Shown one piece after another: positions 44,476 through 53,912 of a DNA stretch of 64,000 nucleotides. Both the position numbers and the translations under genes were made by a program. Origin of the DNA: Lachnospiraceae bacterium AC2029 (GTDB taxonomy: Bacteria > Bacillota > Clostridia > Lachnospirales > Lachnospiraceae); the NCBI GenBank assembly GCA_000703065.1, contig JNLK01000001.1, positions 2,254,001 to 2,318,000 on the forward strand, given 5' to 3'. The notes beneath the pieces are model-generated. The model did no database searches. It saw only the letters and a program-made list of their open reading frames with translations, and was not told the origin of the DNA. The stretch's first letter is position 1. Each line of letters opens with the position of its first letter.

Positions 44476-44692
44476 GTGGTGAATTCCGTCGAAAAGAAGA
44501 AGGTTCTTAGTCTTTGTAAGAAGATATTGAAGAAATGCAGTTTCAAATCGGCAAATGATGTTGTGAATATCTATGATTTAGCAATTTGGCTTTATGTCTA
44601 TAAGATACAGAGAAGGCGGACAGTATCCAATCTCAGACGAGAAATTGGATAGCGATATCGAGGAATTGATTGAGATGCTTAGTCATATCTGA
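44476..44692 (+). pseudogene. Degenerate gene fragment
   Basis: A frame from GTG 44476 reads 'VVNSVEKKKVLSLCKKILKK' and 'NDVVNIYDLAIWLYVYK', then loses sense and stops at 44652. Another frame continues 'RYREGGQYPISDEKLDSDIE' and 'ELIEMLSHI', stopping at 44692. Together they look like both ends of one soluble helical protein with an internal deletion or frameshift. Confidence 0.5.
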
Positions 44693-44744
44693 TTTCCATA
44701 AAACGACCTTTGTAAAACGTATCTATTTGCAGGAGGTGGACATC

Positions 44745-46238
44745 ATGGGAAAGAAAATGAAATACGTATTTGCGCTTTCAGTTATGGCGGCGATGAGTAT
44801 GTGCATATGTACTTCCTGTGTGAAGCAGGTAACCGATGCGGATGCAGAAACGCTTTCCGGGAAAGAAGCGGAGAACGATACCAATTCAAAGACCAATGAG
44901 TTTCCTTCTGTAGAAGAGGTTTCTTCCTACACATTTGATCAGATGATCGAGTTGTCAAAGGATCTTGATGAAAACACGCTTTTACAAGCATGGGGAGAGC
45001 CCTTTAGCACTGGAGGACAGAGAATTTGGAAACTATCTCAGGACGGTACATCAAAATATGTTGAGGCTTTCGTTCAGGATGGTAAGGTACTATCTTTGAA
45101 TAGCTCTGTCCCGATGTATGCTGTTGTTGCAAAAAAACATGGAGGGGAAACATATTGTTACCTTGACTGGAATGATTACATTATCGATGCAGGAAAACTG
45201 TGTCATTTGCCCCGGTCAGATGCGTATGGGAATCCTGTTGATTATGAAGTGGGAGATCGACTCCTTGTTCAAAGCAATGGAATCATCGTAGAAACATATC
45301 CGGGAGATATAGCAAATCCTTACGAAGTGATTCAGCAAGGCAAGGTGTCGGATGATGATTTGAAGAGGATTGAATCCTCCATAAGCAGTACAGATACATT
45401 TGTAGAGGAGAATGTACCGGCAAATGATGAAAGCGTAGAATCAGCTTTTGTTATTGGACCATATGGAAAGATATCTTTGAAGGTACCCGAGACCTGGAGT
45501 TACGAAATAGCAAATGTGGATGACGATAAGCTGCTCACCGGGTGCTATGGGATTATTCTTAAGCCAAATGGTATCGAAAATGGACAGATCGAAGTCATCG
45601 TAGCTGACAATTTTGCTGTATGTGGAACAGGTCTGGTGAATGAGAAAAATACGCTCGCGGGAACTCCGGTTCGTGTGGGCACATATGATTCGGACAAACA
45701 CTGGTCTTTTATTGTCTTTGAAGGAGATAATCCGCAGGTTGTAGTTAACCACACGGATTGCACGTCATGGCCGGATAGTTTTTGGGATGAGGCGTGGAGC
45801 ATACTTGATACCATTTCTTTTGATCGGAATCAGACGGAAGGCGGGATAGGTCAGTTCAATCCCGAGTCGGAAAATCCTAACATTGGTGTGATCATGACAG
45901 TAAAGCATGTGACTTCGACGGGACTCACAGCTCATTTCTGGCAGTATGAAAATAAGGCGAGTGGTGAGTTAGACTTTGGACAGGATTTTTCTTTGGAGAA
46001 GCTTGAAGGCGATACATGGATCCTTGTTCCGCAGATTATTGATAATGCCGGGTTCACTATGGAAGCATATGTGATTCCTCCGGAAGGAGAAAATGAAATT
46101 GAAGTAAACTGGGAGTGGCTGTATGGAAAACTGGAGCCGGGCACTTACCGGATCAGTAAATCCATTATTGACCATAGAAGTGATGGAAATACGAATTACA
46201 CATTAAGTACACAGTTCTTTTTGGCAGAGTCACAGTAA
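44745..46238 (+). CDS. Lipoprotein with C-terminal bacterial Ig-like domain
   Basis: The start at 44745 has AGGAGG (44731-44736). The protein has 497 residues. The lipobox is ICTSC with Cys near residue 25. The middle contains an SmpA-like start ('DLDENTLLQAWGEP') and a beta domain with 'YGKISLKVPETWSYEI'. The last 110 residues resemble the Big_14-type Ig domain ('VTSTGLTAHFWQYEN', 'VNWEWLYGKLEPGTYRISK'). It is anchored outside the membrane; the role is unknown. Confidence 0.85.
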   Translation: MGKKMKYVFALSVMAAMSMCICTSCVKQVTDADAETLSGKEAENDTNSKTNEFPSVEEVSSYTFDQMIELSKDLDENTLLQAWGEPFSTGGQRIWKLSQDGTSKYVEAFVQDGKVLSLNSSVPMYAVVAKKHGGETYCYLDWNDYIIDAGKLCHLPRSDAYGNPVDYEVGDRLLVQSNGIIVETYPGDIANPYEVIQQGKVSDDDLKRIESSISSTDTFVEENVPANDESVESAFVIGPYGKISLKVPETWSYEIANVDDDKLLTGCYGIILKPNGIENGQIEVIVADNFAVCGTGLVNEKNTLAGTPVRVGTYDSDKHWSFIVFEGDNPQVVVNHTDCTSWPDSFWDEAWSILDTISFDRNQTEGGIGQFNPESENPNIGVIMTVKHVTSTGLTAHFWQYENKASGELDFGQDFSLEKLEGDTWILVPQIIDNAGFTMEAYVIPPEGENEIEVNWEWLYGKLEPGTYRISKSIIDHRSDGNTNYTLSTQFFLAESQ

Positions 46239-46264
46239 CAAAATGATATGGAACTTAATTAGAT

Positions 46265-46318
46265 AAAGGGAGCGAGAAATCGATCCCTTTTATTATGACC
46301 GGATTTCCGGCTTTTTTT
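46265..46318 (+). terminator. Tandem hairpin terminator module (copy 2)
   Basis: AAAGGGAGCG/CGATCCCTTT (one mismatch) plus CCGGA/TCCGG followed by seven T's. The order, spacing and most bases match 26031-26081. Confidence 0.8.
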
Positions 46319-46373
46319 ACCGAGAGATGGAGTTATCAAAGAAAGTGCCGGATATGAGCGAGGTAATAGATAA

Positions 46374-48923
46374 ATGGCAAGGGGTAACAAGGCCATGATC
46401 GGTACCATACTGATCATTCTGGCCGGATGCTTCTGGGGGAGCATGGGTATATTTGTAAGAAGATTGGGTACATATGGGTTTAGCTCTATTCAGATCGTTT
46501 CGATACGGGTGACCCTGGCGGCCCTGATCTTTGCTTTGGTGTTGTTGATAAAGGATCGTGCAGGGTTCAGGATCTCGCTTAGGGATATTCCGCTATTTCT
46601 AGGACTTGGATTTGGAAGCATCCTTTTTTTCACTGTGTGTTATTTTACTGCCATCACGATGATGTCGCTCTCAACTGCGGCGATCCTGCTCTATACATCA
46701 CCGATCTGGATCATGCTCATGTCATTTCTGTTCTTTCATGAAAAGCTGAACAGGAGGAAACTGATTGCTCTTGGCCTTGCATTTGCAGGCTGCGTATTGG
46801 TTTCCGGTATCTCCGGTGATGGTATGACATTTACAGGATTACTTGTGGGTCTTGGATCAGGGATCGGGTATGGATTATACAGCATCTTGGGAACCATAGC
46901 ATTGCGGAAGTATTCGCCCTATACTGTCACAACCTATACTTTTCTTTTTGCTGCGATCGGCTCATGGTTTATATGCAGCCCGTCAGATCTGATTTCCAGG
47001 TTTTCCGCTGCACCGGATCTGGGATTTCTGATATTTTTCTGCTTCCTGACCGCCCTGATCACGGCAGTGATCCCTTTCCTTGCATATACACTCGGCCTTC
47101 AAAGCGTGGAGGCAAGCAAAGCAGGGATCATTGCCACGATCGAGCCTATGGTTGCGACATTGATCGGAATCGTGGTTTTTTCGGAGCCGTTGACACTTAT
47201 GTCCGGGCTGGGGATCCTTCTGATCCTGTCAGCAGTGGTTATTCTAAATCTGAAGCAAATGAAGGAAAATGTTACCGCCGATAAGGTCATCTATGGCAAT
47301 ATCCATACAGTGGATAAGAAGCAGCCAAAGGCTTCGGCTGTGGCAATAGCGGACGGAAGGTTCGTATATGTGGGGGATGAGGAAGGCGTAAAGGAATACA
47401 TAGGCAAAAGCACAAAGGAATTCCGTTATGAGGGAGGGATCATCCTTCCCGGACTGGGAGACGGACATACACACATTTCCACGGGAGGAGCCGAAGTGCT
47501 CTTTTCTGTACACTTAAATCCTATGGGAACGCTGCAGGAACATCTTGATACAGTAAAAGAGTTTGCGGCAAAGCACCCTGAACTGGATGTGATCCAGGGG
47601 GCAGGATTCACACCTACGCCGGATATGGGACCGAATGGTCCTACTGCGGATCTGCTTGATGGTCTGACAGACAGACCTGTGGTCCTGGCAGATATAGAAC
47701 ATCATTCCTACTGGGTAAATCACATTGCCATGGAACGTCTGGGGATCGATAAGAATACACCGGATGTCAGTGACGGCATCATCGTCAGAGATAACGAGGG
47801 AAATCCCACCGGTTACTTCCGTGAGGGAGCCATGGATCTTCTGAAAGAGCTTACCGTTGTCCCGGTGGAGCAGTATAAAGAGGGATGTCTTTTCTATCAG
47901 GAAGAGTATCTTGCCCATGGAGAGACCCTGGCCCTGGATCCTATCATCAACTGGGATTCAACCGACAATGCCGCGATAGCCTGTCATGAGCTTGATATGG
48001 AGGGGAAGCTGCGCATGCACATTTACGCTGCCTATCAGGTGTCCCGGGAAAAAGGGCACGATGCGATGGCAGAGATTGAGCGTGCAGCGGAACTCAGGGA
48101 GAAAACCAAAGGAAAAATGTTTCATCTCACCAATATCAAGATACAGCTGGACGGCACGATGCCGGGAACTCCTTCGACGGCCTATCTGAAGGAGCCTTAT
48201 TCTGATCCGTGGTCCCGGGAACATCAGTATCATGGACAGCTGCGCTTTGACATGGAAACACTTGTGGCGGTCTTTAAAAAATCACACGAGCTTGGCTTTA
48301 CGGTTCATGTCCATGCCATAGGGGACGGAGCGCTTTGCATGGCACTGGATGCCATGGAAAAAGCATTGGAACTGACAGGACCGCATGATTACAGGGATGC
48401 CGTTACACATCTTCAGGCGGTGGATAAGGCAGACATCCCCCGGATGGCAAAGCTGAATGTGATAGCATCGACGGATCCGCACTGGTTCCCCATTCCTCCG
48501 GAAATCTTCCAAGTGTATGTGACGGTGCTTGGGGAGGAGCGTGCGGAAGCACAGTTGCCGATGAAGTCCTTCTTCGACGCGGGGGTTGTAGTGACCGCCG
48601 CCAGCGATTACCCTGTTATCAATCCCGCATATCCGCTGACCGGCATGCAGAAAGGGGTTATCCGTCAGGATCCCGGACGTCCGGACTCACTACATGGTGC
48701 AGATGAGCGTGTTACGATCCAGCAGATGATCGAGGCGACCACCATAAATGAGGCATATCAGCTTCGGTGTGAGGACAGGCTGGGCAGCATCACCTTCGGC
48801 AAGGAAGCAGATCTCGTGGTACTGGGCGATGACATAACAAAGTGCGATCCGGAACATATCCAGGATGCACCGGTACTTGGAACCATGGTGGGTGGAGAAT
48901 GGGTATACACCCGCTCTGAATAG
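46374..48923 (+). CDS. Fusion of EamA (DMT) transporter and YtcJ-like amidohydrolase
   Basis: One unbroken frame of 849 residues. Residues 1-about 300 hold ten hydrophobic helices and two EamA repeats ('ILAGCFWGSMGIFVRRL', 'GLGSGIGYGLYSILG'). From about 305 an amidohydrolase_3 domain follows: 'DKVIYGNIHTVDKKQPKA', 'LPGLGDGHTHIST' (HxH about 365), 'FTVHVHAIGDGALCMALDAM' (about 643), 'VTAASDYPV' (Asp about 744), 'GSITFGKEADLVVLGDD'. Separately these are a permease and a metal-dependent amide hydrolase; fusion implies uptake or export coupled to hydrolysis. GAGG is weak and distant from the ATG. Confidence 0.93.
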   Translation: MARGNKAMIGTILIILAGCFWGSMGIFVRRLGTYGFSSIQIVSIRVTLAALIFALVLLIKDRAGFRISLRDIPLFLGLGFGSILFFTVCYFTAITMMSLSTAAILLYTSPIWIMLMSFLFFHEKLNRRKLIALGLAFAGCVLVSGISGDGMTFTGLLVGLGSGIGYGLYSILGTIALRKYSPYTVTTYTFLFAAIGSWFICSPSDLISRFSAAPDLGFLIFFCFLTALITAVIPFLAYTLGLQSVEASKAGIIATIEPMVATLIGIVVFSEPLTLMSGLGILLILSAVVILNLKQMKENVTADKVIYGNIHTVDKKQPKASAVAIADGRFVYVGDEEGVKEYIGKSTKEFRYEGGIILPGLGDGHTHISTGGAEVLFSVHLNPMGTLQEHLDTVKEFAAKHPELDVIQGAGFTPTPDMGPNGPTADLLDGLTDRPVVLADIEHHSYWVNHIAMERLGIDKNTPDVSDGIIVRDNEGNPTGYFREGAMDLLKELTVVPVEQYKEGCLFYQEEYLAHGETLALDPIINWDSTDNAAIACHELDMEGKLRMHIYAAYQVSREKGHDAMAEIERAAELREKTKGKMFHLTNIKIQLDGTMPGTPSTAYLKEPYSDPWSREHQYHGQLRFDMETLVAVFKKSHELGFTVHVHAIGDGALCMALDAMEKALELTGPHDYRDAVTHLQAVDKADIPRMAKLNVIASTDPHWFPIPPEIFQVYVTVLGEERAEAQLPMKSFFDAGVVVTAASDYPVINPAYPLTGMQKGVIRQDPGRPDSLHGADERVTIQQMIEATTINEAYQLRCEDRLGSITFGKEADLVVLGDDITKCDPEHIQDAPVLGTMVGGEWVYTRSE

Positions 48924-49001
48924 CATACGTTTCTATGATCAACAGTAACTGGTTCCATAGATTCACAATGTGGAGAAAACTATTGTGGAGAATCTGGTTT
49001 G

Positions 49002-49030
49002 TTGTGTAACATTTTAACCTGTGTTATAAT
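49002..49030 (+). promoter_or_regulatory. Promoter of the HD-GYP gene
   Basis: TTGTGT (49002-49007) and TATAAT (49025-49030) are spaced 17 bp. The 5' leader is about 75 nt. Confidence 0.75.
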
Positions 49031-49111
49031 ATCTTGATAGCACGATTATTCGTGCACTTTTTGCATTTATTTTATATATACAGAAAACTGTTGTGAATCG
49101 GAGATGGTCAG

Positions 49112-51211
49112 ATGAAAGACGGATCCATGGGTAACAAAAGAGGACAAAAGAAAGGGAATTCGATCGTGCTCTATATTTTGCTGCTGAGTCTGTTTCTTGT
49201 GGCAAATTATTACACACGACGTGTATCGGGATCAAATGGAGTTCTTCAGATTTATGATTATACGATCCCATTTAAGTCCTTTTCAGGTGTATTCTCGTCT
49301 GTGGCCAGCATGAGCCTCTTCATTATGGTGGTGTTCAACGGGAAACTGGGATTCTTTACCTCTCTGATCCTTTGCCTGATACAGTTCCCGATCATTCTGA
49401 TTGGCACGTTCCGGCAGCATAATCTGATGGGAATCCCGGGTCTTTTCATCAACATTCTCACACTGATGGTGACCATTATTATTTATCGGAAGAATAAAAA
49501 GCTCACCGAGTATCAGAAGATTGAATTGGATCAGGCAAAGGAACAGGAGAAGGGCGCGAGACGTCTGTTTGTGCAGACCATAACCTCTCTGGTCAATGCC
49601 ATCGATGCCAAGGATGAATATTCCCGTGGACATTCCGTTCGTGTGGCGGAGTATTCCAGGAAGATCGCCGAAAGTATGGGGAAGGACGAGGATGAGTGCG
49701 AGATAATCTATTATGCCGGTCTCCTGCATGATGTAGGAAAGATCGGTATTGCAGACGGGATCCTCACGAAGAACGGAAAACTGACGGATGAAGAATATCA
49801 GGAGATCAAAAAGCATCCCGGTATCGGTGAGCAGATCCTTTTCGGGATCCGTGAATATCCGTTCCTCAGTGTCGGAGCACATTACCATCATGAGCGTTAT
49901 GACGGAAAGGGCTATCCGGAGGGACTTAAGGGAGAGGATATTCCCGAAATCGCACGGATCATCGCCGTCGCCGATGCATATGATGCCATGACCTCAAATC
50001 GAAGCTACCGGGCGGCCATGCCCCAGCAGATCGTACGTGAGGAGATCGTAAAGGGTGCCGGAGGTCAGTTTGATCCTCAGATCGCCAAGATCATGCAGCA
50101 CATGATCGATGTAGATGAAGAATATACCATGCAGGAACGGGAGGAGATGAGTGAATTCGCCGGAAAGCGGGAGCTGATCTGTACAGAATACAGGCACGAG
50201 ATCACCAACGGGATCCGGATCACTCCTACCGTTACAAAGCTTCGTCTCAAATCAGACCCGACGGAGCAGGACGAGGCCGGAAAGTTCCTTCCTACGATAG
50301 TGCTTTTTGACTCACTGGACGGAAGGGTACACACCGATGAGAAGCTTGCCCACGATATGGTGTATTATGAATATGCCGAGGTGAGGTTCGACGGAAATGT
50401 AGAGATCAGCGGGGCGAGAACCTCCAGAGTGGATATCTCGGACCACGAAACGAAGCATACCTCCATCCTTAAGAAAAATCAGGGTAATGTCTATGATGTG
50501 GAGGTAATGAAGTATAAGGATCATGCGATGGTCACCATTGACAACGGTCTTAGGAAGATCCAGGTGATCGTGGCACTGCCGGACAGTACCAGATATGTGT
50601 ATATGGGTATTACGGGTGAGAACTGCCATATCACCTCGGTGTCCGGAAGGAAAGAGGGAATAACGATAGAGGAGGGATACATCCCGAGGATCGCACCGGA
50701 GATCAGCTATATCGACGGACCGGCGGGAGATATTCCGAATGTACAGATCGACGGATTCCGGACGGCTGCCACGGAAGGCATTGCTATTCGAGGCAAGATG
50801 GAAGTACATTTCCATACCATGAGTCTTCCGACGGCCCGACTGATCTGGCACTGCCCGTTTGTTGCTATCTATCGTTCAAAGGATGGAAGGATGAACGGAG
50901 AAGGATATGTAGAGCATGCCATCATCCGGTTGGACGGAGAGTACTGGACTCCGGACACCTCCATTCAGAATCAGATGCAGATCGTCAAGCAGATGGATTT
51001 TCCGGGCTGGAATGTCTGGAAGGATAAGAACAAGGAAGGCTATGACTGCGTTGTGACCTTCGAGCGGACGAAGGATGAAGTGGTCATGACCACAGAAAAT
51101 CTGGGTATCGAGATCCGGAATACAACCATTATCGATGAGAGTAAAGACCTTTATATCGCGCTCACGGGAGATCAGTGTGCGCTGACAAATATACGGATCG
51201 TAAGGCAGTAA
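49112..51211 (+). CDS. Membrane HD-GYP cyclic-di-GMP phosphodiesterase
   Basis: The protein has 699 residues. Four hydrophobic segments lie in residues 10-130, followed by a short coiled linker. The HD-GYP domain spans about 148-345: 'SLVNAIDAKDEYSRGHSVRV', 'YAGLLHDVGKIGI' (HD near 206) and 'HHERYDGKGYPEGL' (GYP near 268). The last 350 residues are beta-rich with two similar halves ('DISDHETKHTSIL', 'TIDNGLRKIQVIV'), an unrecognised C-terminal sensor or sugar-binding-like region. It hydrolyses c-di-GMP and so may set the input of the riboswitch at 32036 (inference). Confidence 0.92.
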   Translation: MKDGSMGNKRGQKKGNSIVLYILLLSLFLVANYYTRRVSGSNGVLQIYDYTIPFKSFSGVFSSVASMSLFIMVVFNGKLGFFTSLILCLIQFPIILIGTFRQHNLMGIPGLFINILTLMVTIIIYRKNKKLTEYQKIELDQAKEQEKGARRLFVQTITSLVNAIDAKDEYSRGHSVRVAEYSRKIAESMGKDEDECEIIYYAGLLHDVGKIGIADGILTKNGKLTDEEYQEIKKHPGIGEQILFGIREYPFLSVGAHYHHERYDGKGYPEGLKGEDIPEIARIIAVADAYDAMTSNRSYRAAMPQQIVREEIVKGAGGQFDPQIAKIMQHMIDVDEEYTMQEREEMSEFAGKRELICTEYRHEITNGIRITPTVTKLRLKSDPTEQDEAGKFLPTIVLFDSLDGRVHTDEKLAHDMVYYEYAEVRFDGNVEISGARTSRVDISDHETKHTSILKKNQGNVYDVEVMKYKDHAMVTIDNGLRKIQVIVALPDSTRYVYMGITGENCHITSVSGRKEGITIEEGYIPRIAPEISYIDGPAGDIPNVQIDGFRTAATEGIAIRGKMEVHFHTMSLPTARLIWHCPFVAIYRSKDGRMNGEGYVEHAIIRLDGEYWTPDTSIQNQMQIVKQMDFPGWNVWKDKNKEGYDCVVTFERTKDEVVMTTENLGIEIRNTTIIDESKDLYIALTGDQCALTNIRIVRQ

Positions 51212-51226
51212 TGTCGGGTTGATACG

Positions 51227-51250
51227 GCGCCCCTTCGGGGGCGCTTTTTG
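51227..51250 (+). terminator. Intrinsic terminator after the HD-GYP gene
   Basis: GCGCCCC-TTCG-GGGGCGC with a UUCG-type loop, then TTTTTG. Confidence 0.93.
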
Positions 51251-51413
51251 ATTTGCGGGATAAATCGAGTAGGGAGGGGGTAAATTCCGCCCTTCTCGAT
51301 TGTTGAGGCGGGCGGATTGTGATAAAATCAGAGTGCGGACACTCCGACAAGGAGGAAAGGAGAAGCATCTGAAGGCTTCCGGAGAGATGGCGAACAGATC
51401 CATGAGGATGAAA

Positions 51414-52205
51414 ATGAGTGAAGCGATAGTAACACTGGAGAGTGTTTCAAAATTCTATAATAAATATACGGTTCTGGATTCCATATCCCAGAGCTTTCAA
51501 AAGGGCGGATCGGTTGCATTTGTGGGACACAACGGATGCGGGAAGAGCACCCTGCTGAAGGTGCTGGCCGGACTCGTTCGGACCGAAAGCGGAAGAGTGA
51601 GGTATTCCGGAAAGGTACGGTTTTCCTATGTTCCCGAGAAGTTCACCGGCCTGGATGTCAGTATGGAGCGGTACCTCAGGTCCGTGGCCAAAATGGAGGG
51701 CGTTGAATACGGCAGGGTCAAAGGACTGATCAGGGATTTCTTCCTGGAGGATATGACACATATCCGGATGGACCATATGTCCAAGGGCAGCCTCCAGAAG
51801 GTGGGGGTGATCCAGGCGCTTATGGCACCGCATGATATCATGCTGCTGGATGAGCCTTTGTCCGGGCAGGATGCCGATTCCCAGGAGGTATTCATTTCAA
51901 AGGTGAATGAACTGCGGGAGCGGGGCGTTACCATTTTCATGTCCTGTCATGAGAAGAAGCTGATAGATGAACTGTCGGATCAGGTGTATACGATCGAAAA
52001 AGGAAAATTAAGAGATCAGGAAGAGGTGACAGAATCCGACTTCAGGATCTATGTCAGAAGAAATGACGCGCTCGAGGCCTGGCCGGACATGATCTCCCGG
52101 GGGAATAAATATCTGCTTCGGGTGAAGGAGACGCAGCTGAAGGAGACCGTCATGAGGCTGTATGGTGAAGGTTGGGAGTTAGTCGGAATTGAAGAGTATA
52201 TTTAG
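51414..52205 (+). CDS. ABC transporter ATP-binding protein
   Basis: The start is uncertain; 51414 is taken because GAGGA lies 5-6 nt upstream, but in-frame ATGs exist at 51387, 51402 and 51408. From 51414 there are 263 residues. Walker A is 'GHNGCGKSTLLKVLAG' and Walker B 'DIMLLDEPLSGQD', with H-loop 'MSCHEK'. The signature is MSKGSLQK instead of LSGGQ. The C-terminal 60 residues are an extra domain. It forms an exporter with the overlapping permease. Confidence 0.92.
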   Translation: MSEAIVTLESVSKFYNKYTVLDSISQSFQKGGSVAFVGHNGCGKSTLLKVLAGLVRTESGRVRYSGKVRFSYVPEKFTGLDVSMERYLRSVAKMEGVEYGRVKGLIRDFFLEDMTHIRMDHMSKGSLQKVGVIQALMAPHDIMLLDEPLSGQDADSQEVFISKVNELRERGVTIFMSCHEKKLIDELSDQVYTIEKGKLRDQEEVTESDFRIYVRRNDALEAWPDMISRGNKYLLRVKETQLKETVMRLYGEGWELVGIEEYI

Positions 52206-52917
52206 TTTATATAAACTGAAAATGATGATCGTCATCAAGAGCGCGGTGCTTGTGATCCCCACCGTTGCCGTGGTGGCATTCCTCGGGACAATGTATTCCA
52301 TTCTCCCGCAGCAGATCTCCTCCAGCTTTCTGATGAGCGGCTTTCTGCTCTTTGTGATCGGTGTTTATACCTCCATGAGCATACAGATGAGGGAACAGGA
52401 TGTACACGAGGGACTGTTCCTGATTCACAGCGACCCAGGGGCGGGATACTGGCTGGTGAGAGAAACCGTGATCTACAGTATCATGCTGTTCTACGGTCTG
52501 ATCCTGGTCCTGTATCCGGTCATAAGGTGCAGCATTAATCCGTCGTGGTTTACGAGACCTCTGGAATCGGATGATATTCTCTATGGCAGTATCCTGGTCC
52601 TCGGAAATGGGATCTGCGGTGTCTCACTGGGGGATGTCTTCCACCGGCGGCTGATCCCCAGAAGAAGAAATGCAATCATCTGTGTTGTGCTGGTTGCGCT
52701 TCTGGCAATTTGCAAGGTGGCGATTATTGAGAAGCTTCCCTTTTTAAAGATACTCAATATCCTCCTTCCGCCGGTGATGGACGGCTTCGACATGGTGGGC
52801 AACGGGGACTTTTTTGATCCGAAGGGAACGCTTCTGATCCTGCTGCATACCGTGCTTTATGCGGTTGTCATCACTGTAATAAAGATCTGGCTGCTCCGGC
52901 GAAGGAAGTTCAGTTAG
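52189..52917 (+). CDS. ABC transporter permease
   Basis: The protein has 242 residues and six hydrophobic helices. The start is TTG 52189 inside the end of the ATPase gene, with GGGAG about 10 nt upstream; the next ATG would cut into helix 1. There is no recognised substrate motif. Loop 'SIQMREQDVHEGLFLIHSDP' sits between helices 2 and 3, a place where related small ABC-2-type permeases contact the ATPase. Probably exports a peptide or small molecule. Confidence 0.85.
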   Translation: MKSIFSLYKLKMMIVIKSAVLVIPTVAVVAFLGTMYSILPQQISSSFLMSGFLLFVIGVYTSMSIQMREQDVHEGLFLIHSDPGAGYWLVRETVIYSIMLFYGLILVLYPVIRCSINPSWFTRPLESDDILYGSILVLGNGICGVSLGDVFHRRLIPRRRNAIICVVLVALLAICKVAIIEKLPFLKILNILLPPVMDGFDMVGNGDFFDPKGTLLILLHTVLYAVVITVIKIWLLRRRKFS

Positions 52918-52986
52918 GAACCTTTGGCTGCGAGGGTCAGAACGGCGTAGGTATTTATCAGGTATAAGAAAGTCGAGGACAGGAAT

Positions 52987-53061
52987 ATGGTAAGGGTAAA
53001 GAGGATCAAAGGCGGAACAGATAACTGCTATCTGGTAACGAACGGGAGGTGCTGCGGGTGA
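52987..53061 (+). pseudogene. Possible 5' remnant of an MBL-fold hydrolase gene
   Basis: GAGGACAGGA precedes ATG 52987. The 24-residue frame reads 'VKRIKGGTDNCYLVTNGRCC', like the first strands of metallo-beta-lactamase-fold proteins (NCYLV-NG), then stops where the next gene starts (GTGA overlap). It may be a truncated gene or a short coupling ORF. Confidence 0.35.
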
Positions 53062-53843
53062 ACTGGTTTGTTGAGGGACTGCAGGGAAGCGGGAAAAGCA
53101 CGCTGGTAGGCAGATTGGCCGAAAAGTACCCGGATCACCGGGTGTTCCGGGAGGGGGATTATTCCCCGGTGGAGCTTGCCTGGTGCGCGTATGTGACCGA
53201 ACGGCAATATGAGGAGATCCTGGAGAAGTATCAGGGACTCCGGCAGGAGATTGAGGCAAAGAGCTATCAGGAGGATGACCGGAGAGTGATCTGCTATACG
53301 AGGATCCTCACGGATGTCCCCGGCTTTCATAAGGATCTGGAGCAGTATGAGATCTATAACGGACGGGTCTCAGATGAATCATTTAAGGACATCATTTTCC
53401 GGCGGTATCGGAACTGGAAGGATGACCGGATGATCTTTGAATGCGCCCTGTTCCAGAATATCGTTGAGGACATGATCCTCTATAAAAATGCATCGGATGA
53501 GGAGATCCTTTCCTTCTACAGGGAGCTTGGCAGAGTGCTGGCGGATAAGAAACTGCATATCCTGTATCTGAAGACGGAGGATGTGGCTGCAAGCATCGAA
53601 GTGATCCGGAAGGAACGGTCGGATGATCAGGGGAATGAAATGTGGTTTCCGCTGATGCTCCGGTATTTCAATGAATCCCCTTATGCGAAGACGCATGGCA
53701 TCTCCGGAGAAGAGGAAATGTACGCGCATTTCATGCATCGGCAGGAGCTGGAGCTGACCATCTGTCGGGAAATCTTCCCGGGAAGGTACACGGTGCTGCA
53801 GTCCAAAGAATATGGGAATGATGATATAGTTATTATGAGATAA
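53058..53843 (+). CDS. P-loop NTPase, nucleoside-kinase-like
   Basis: The start is GTG 53058 with GGGAGG (53043-53048); GTG 53049 is too close. The protein has 261 residues. 'NWFVEGLQGSGKSTLVGRLA' holds Walker A. 'DDRRVICYTRI', 'RNWKDDRMIFECALFQNIVE' and 'ILYLKTEDVAASIEVIRKER' resemble the lid and Arg-rich regions of small kinases. The substrate is unknown. It overlaps the small upstream frame. Confidence 0.8.
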   Translation: MNWFVEGLQGSGKSTLVGRLAEKYPDHRVFREGDYSPVELAWCAYVTERQYEEILEKYQGLRQEIEAKSYQEDDRRVICYTRILTDVPGFHKDLEQYEIYNGRVSDESFKDIIFRRYRNWKDDRMIFECALFQNIVEDMILYKNASDEEILSFYRELGRVLADKKLHILYLKTEDVAASIEVIRKERSDDQGNEMWFPLMLRYFNESPYAKTHGISGEEEMYAHFMHRQELELTICREIFPGRYTVLQSKEYGNDDIVIMR

Positions 53844-53912
53844 GGGTTGTCATTTCGGGCTGGAAGATCTCGAAAATGACAGGTGATATGGAAGAAACTG
53901 GGGGGCAGAGTG

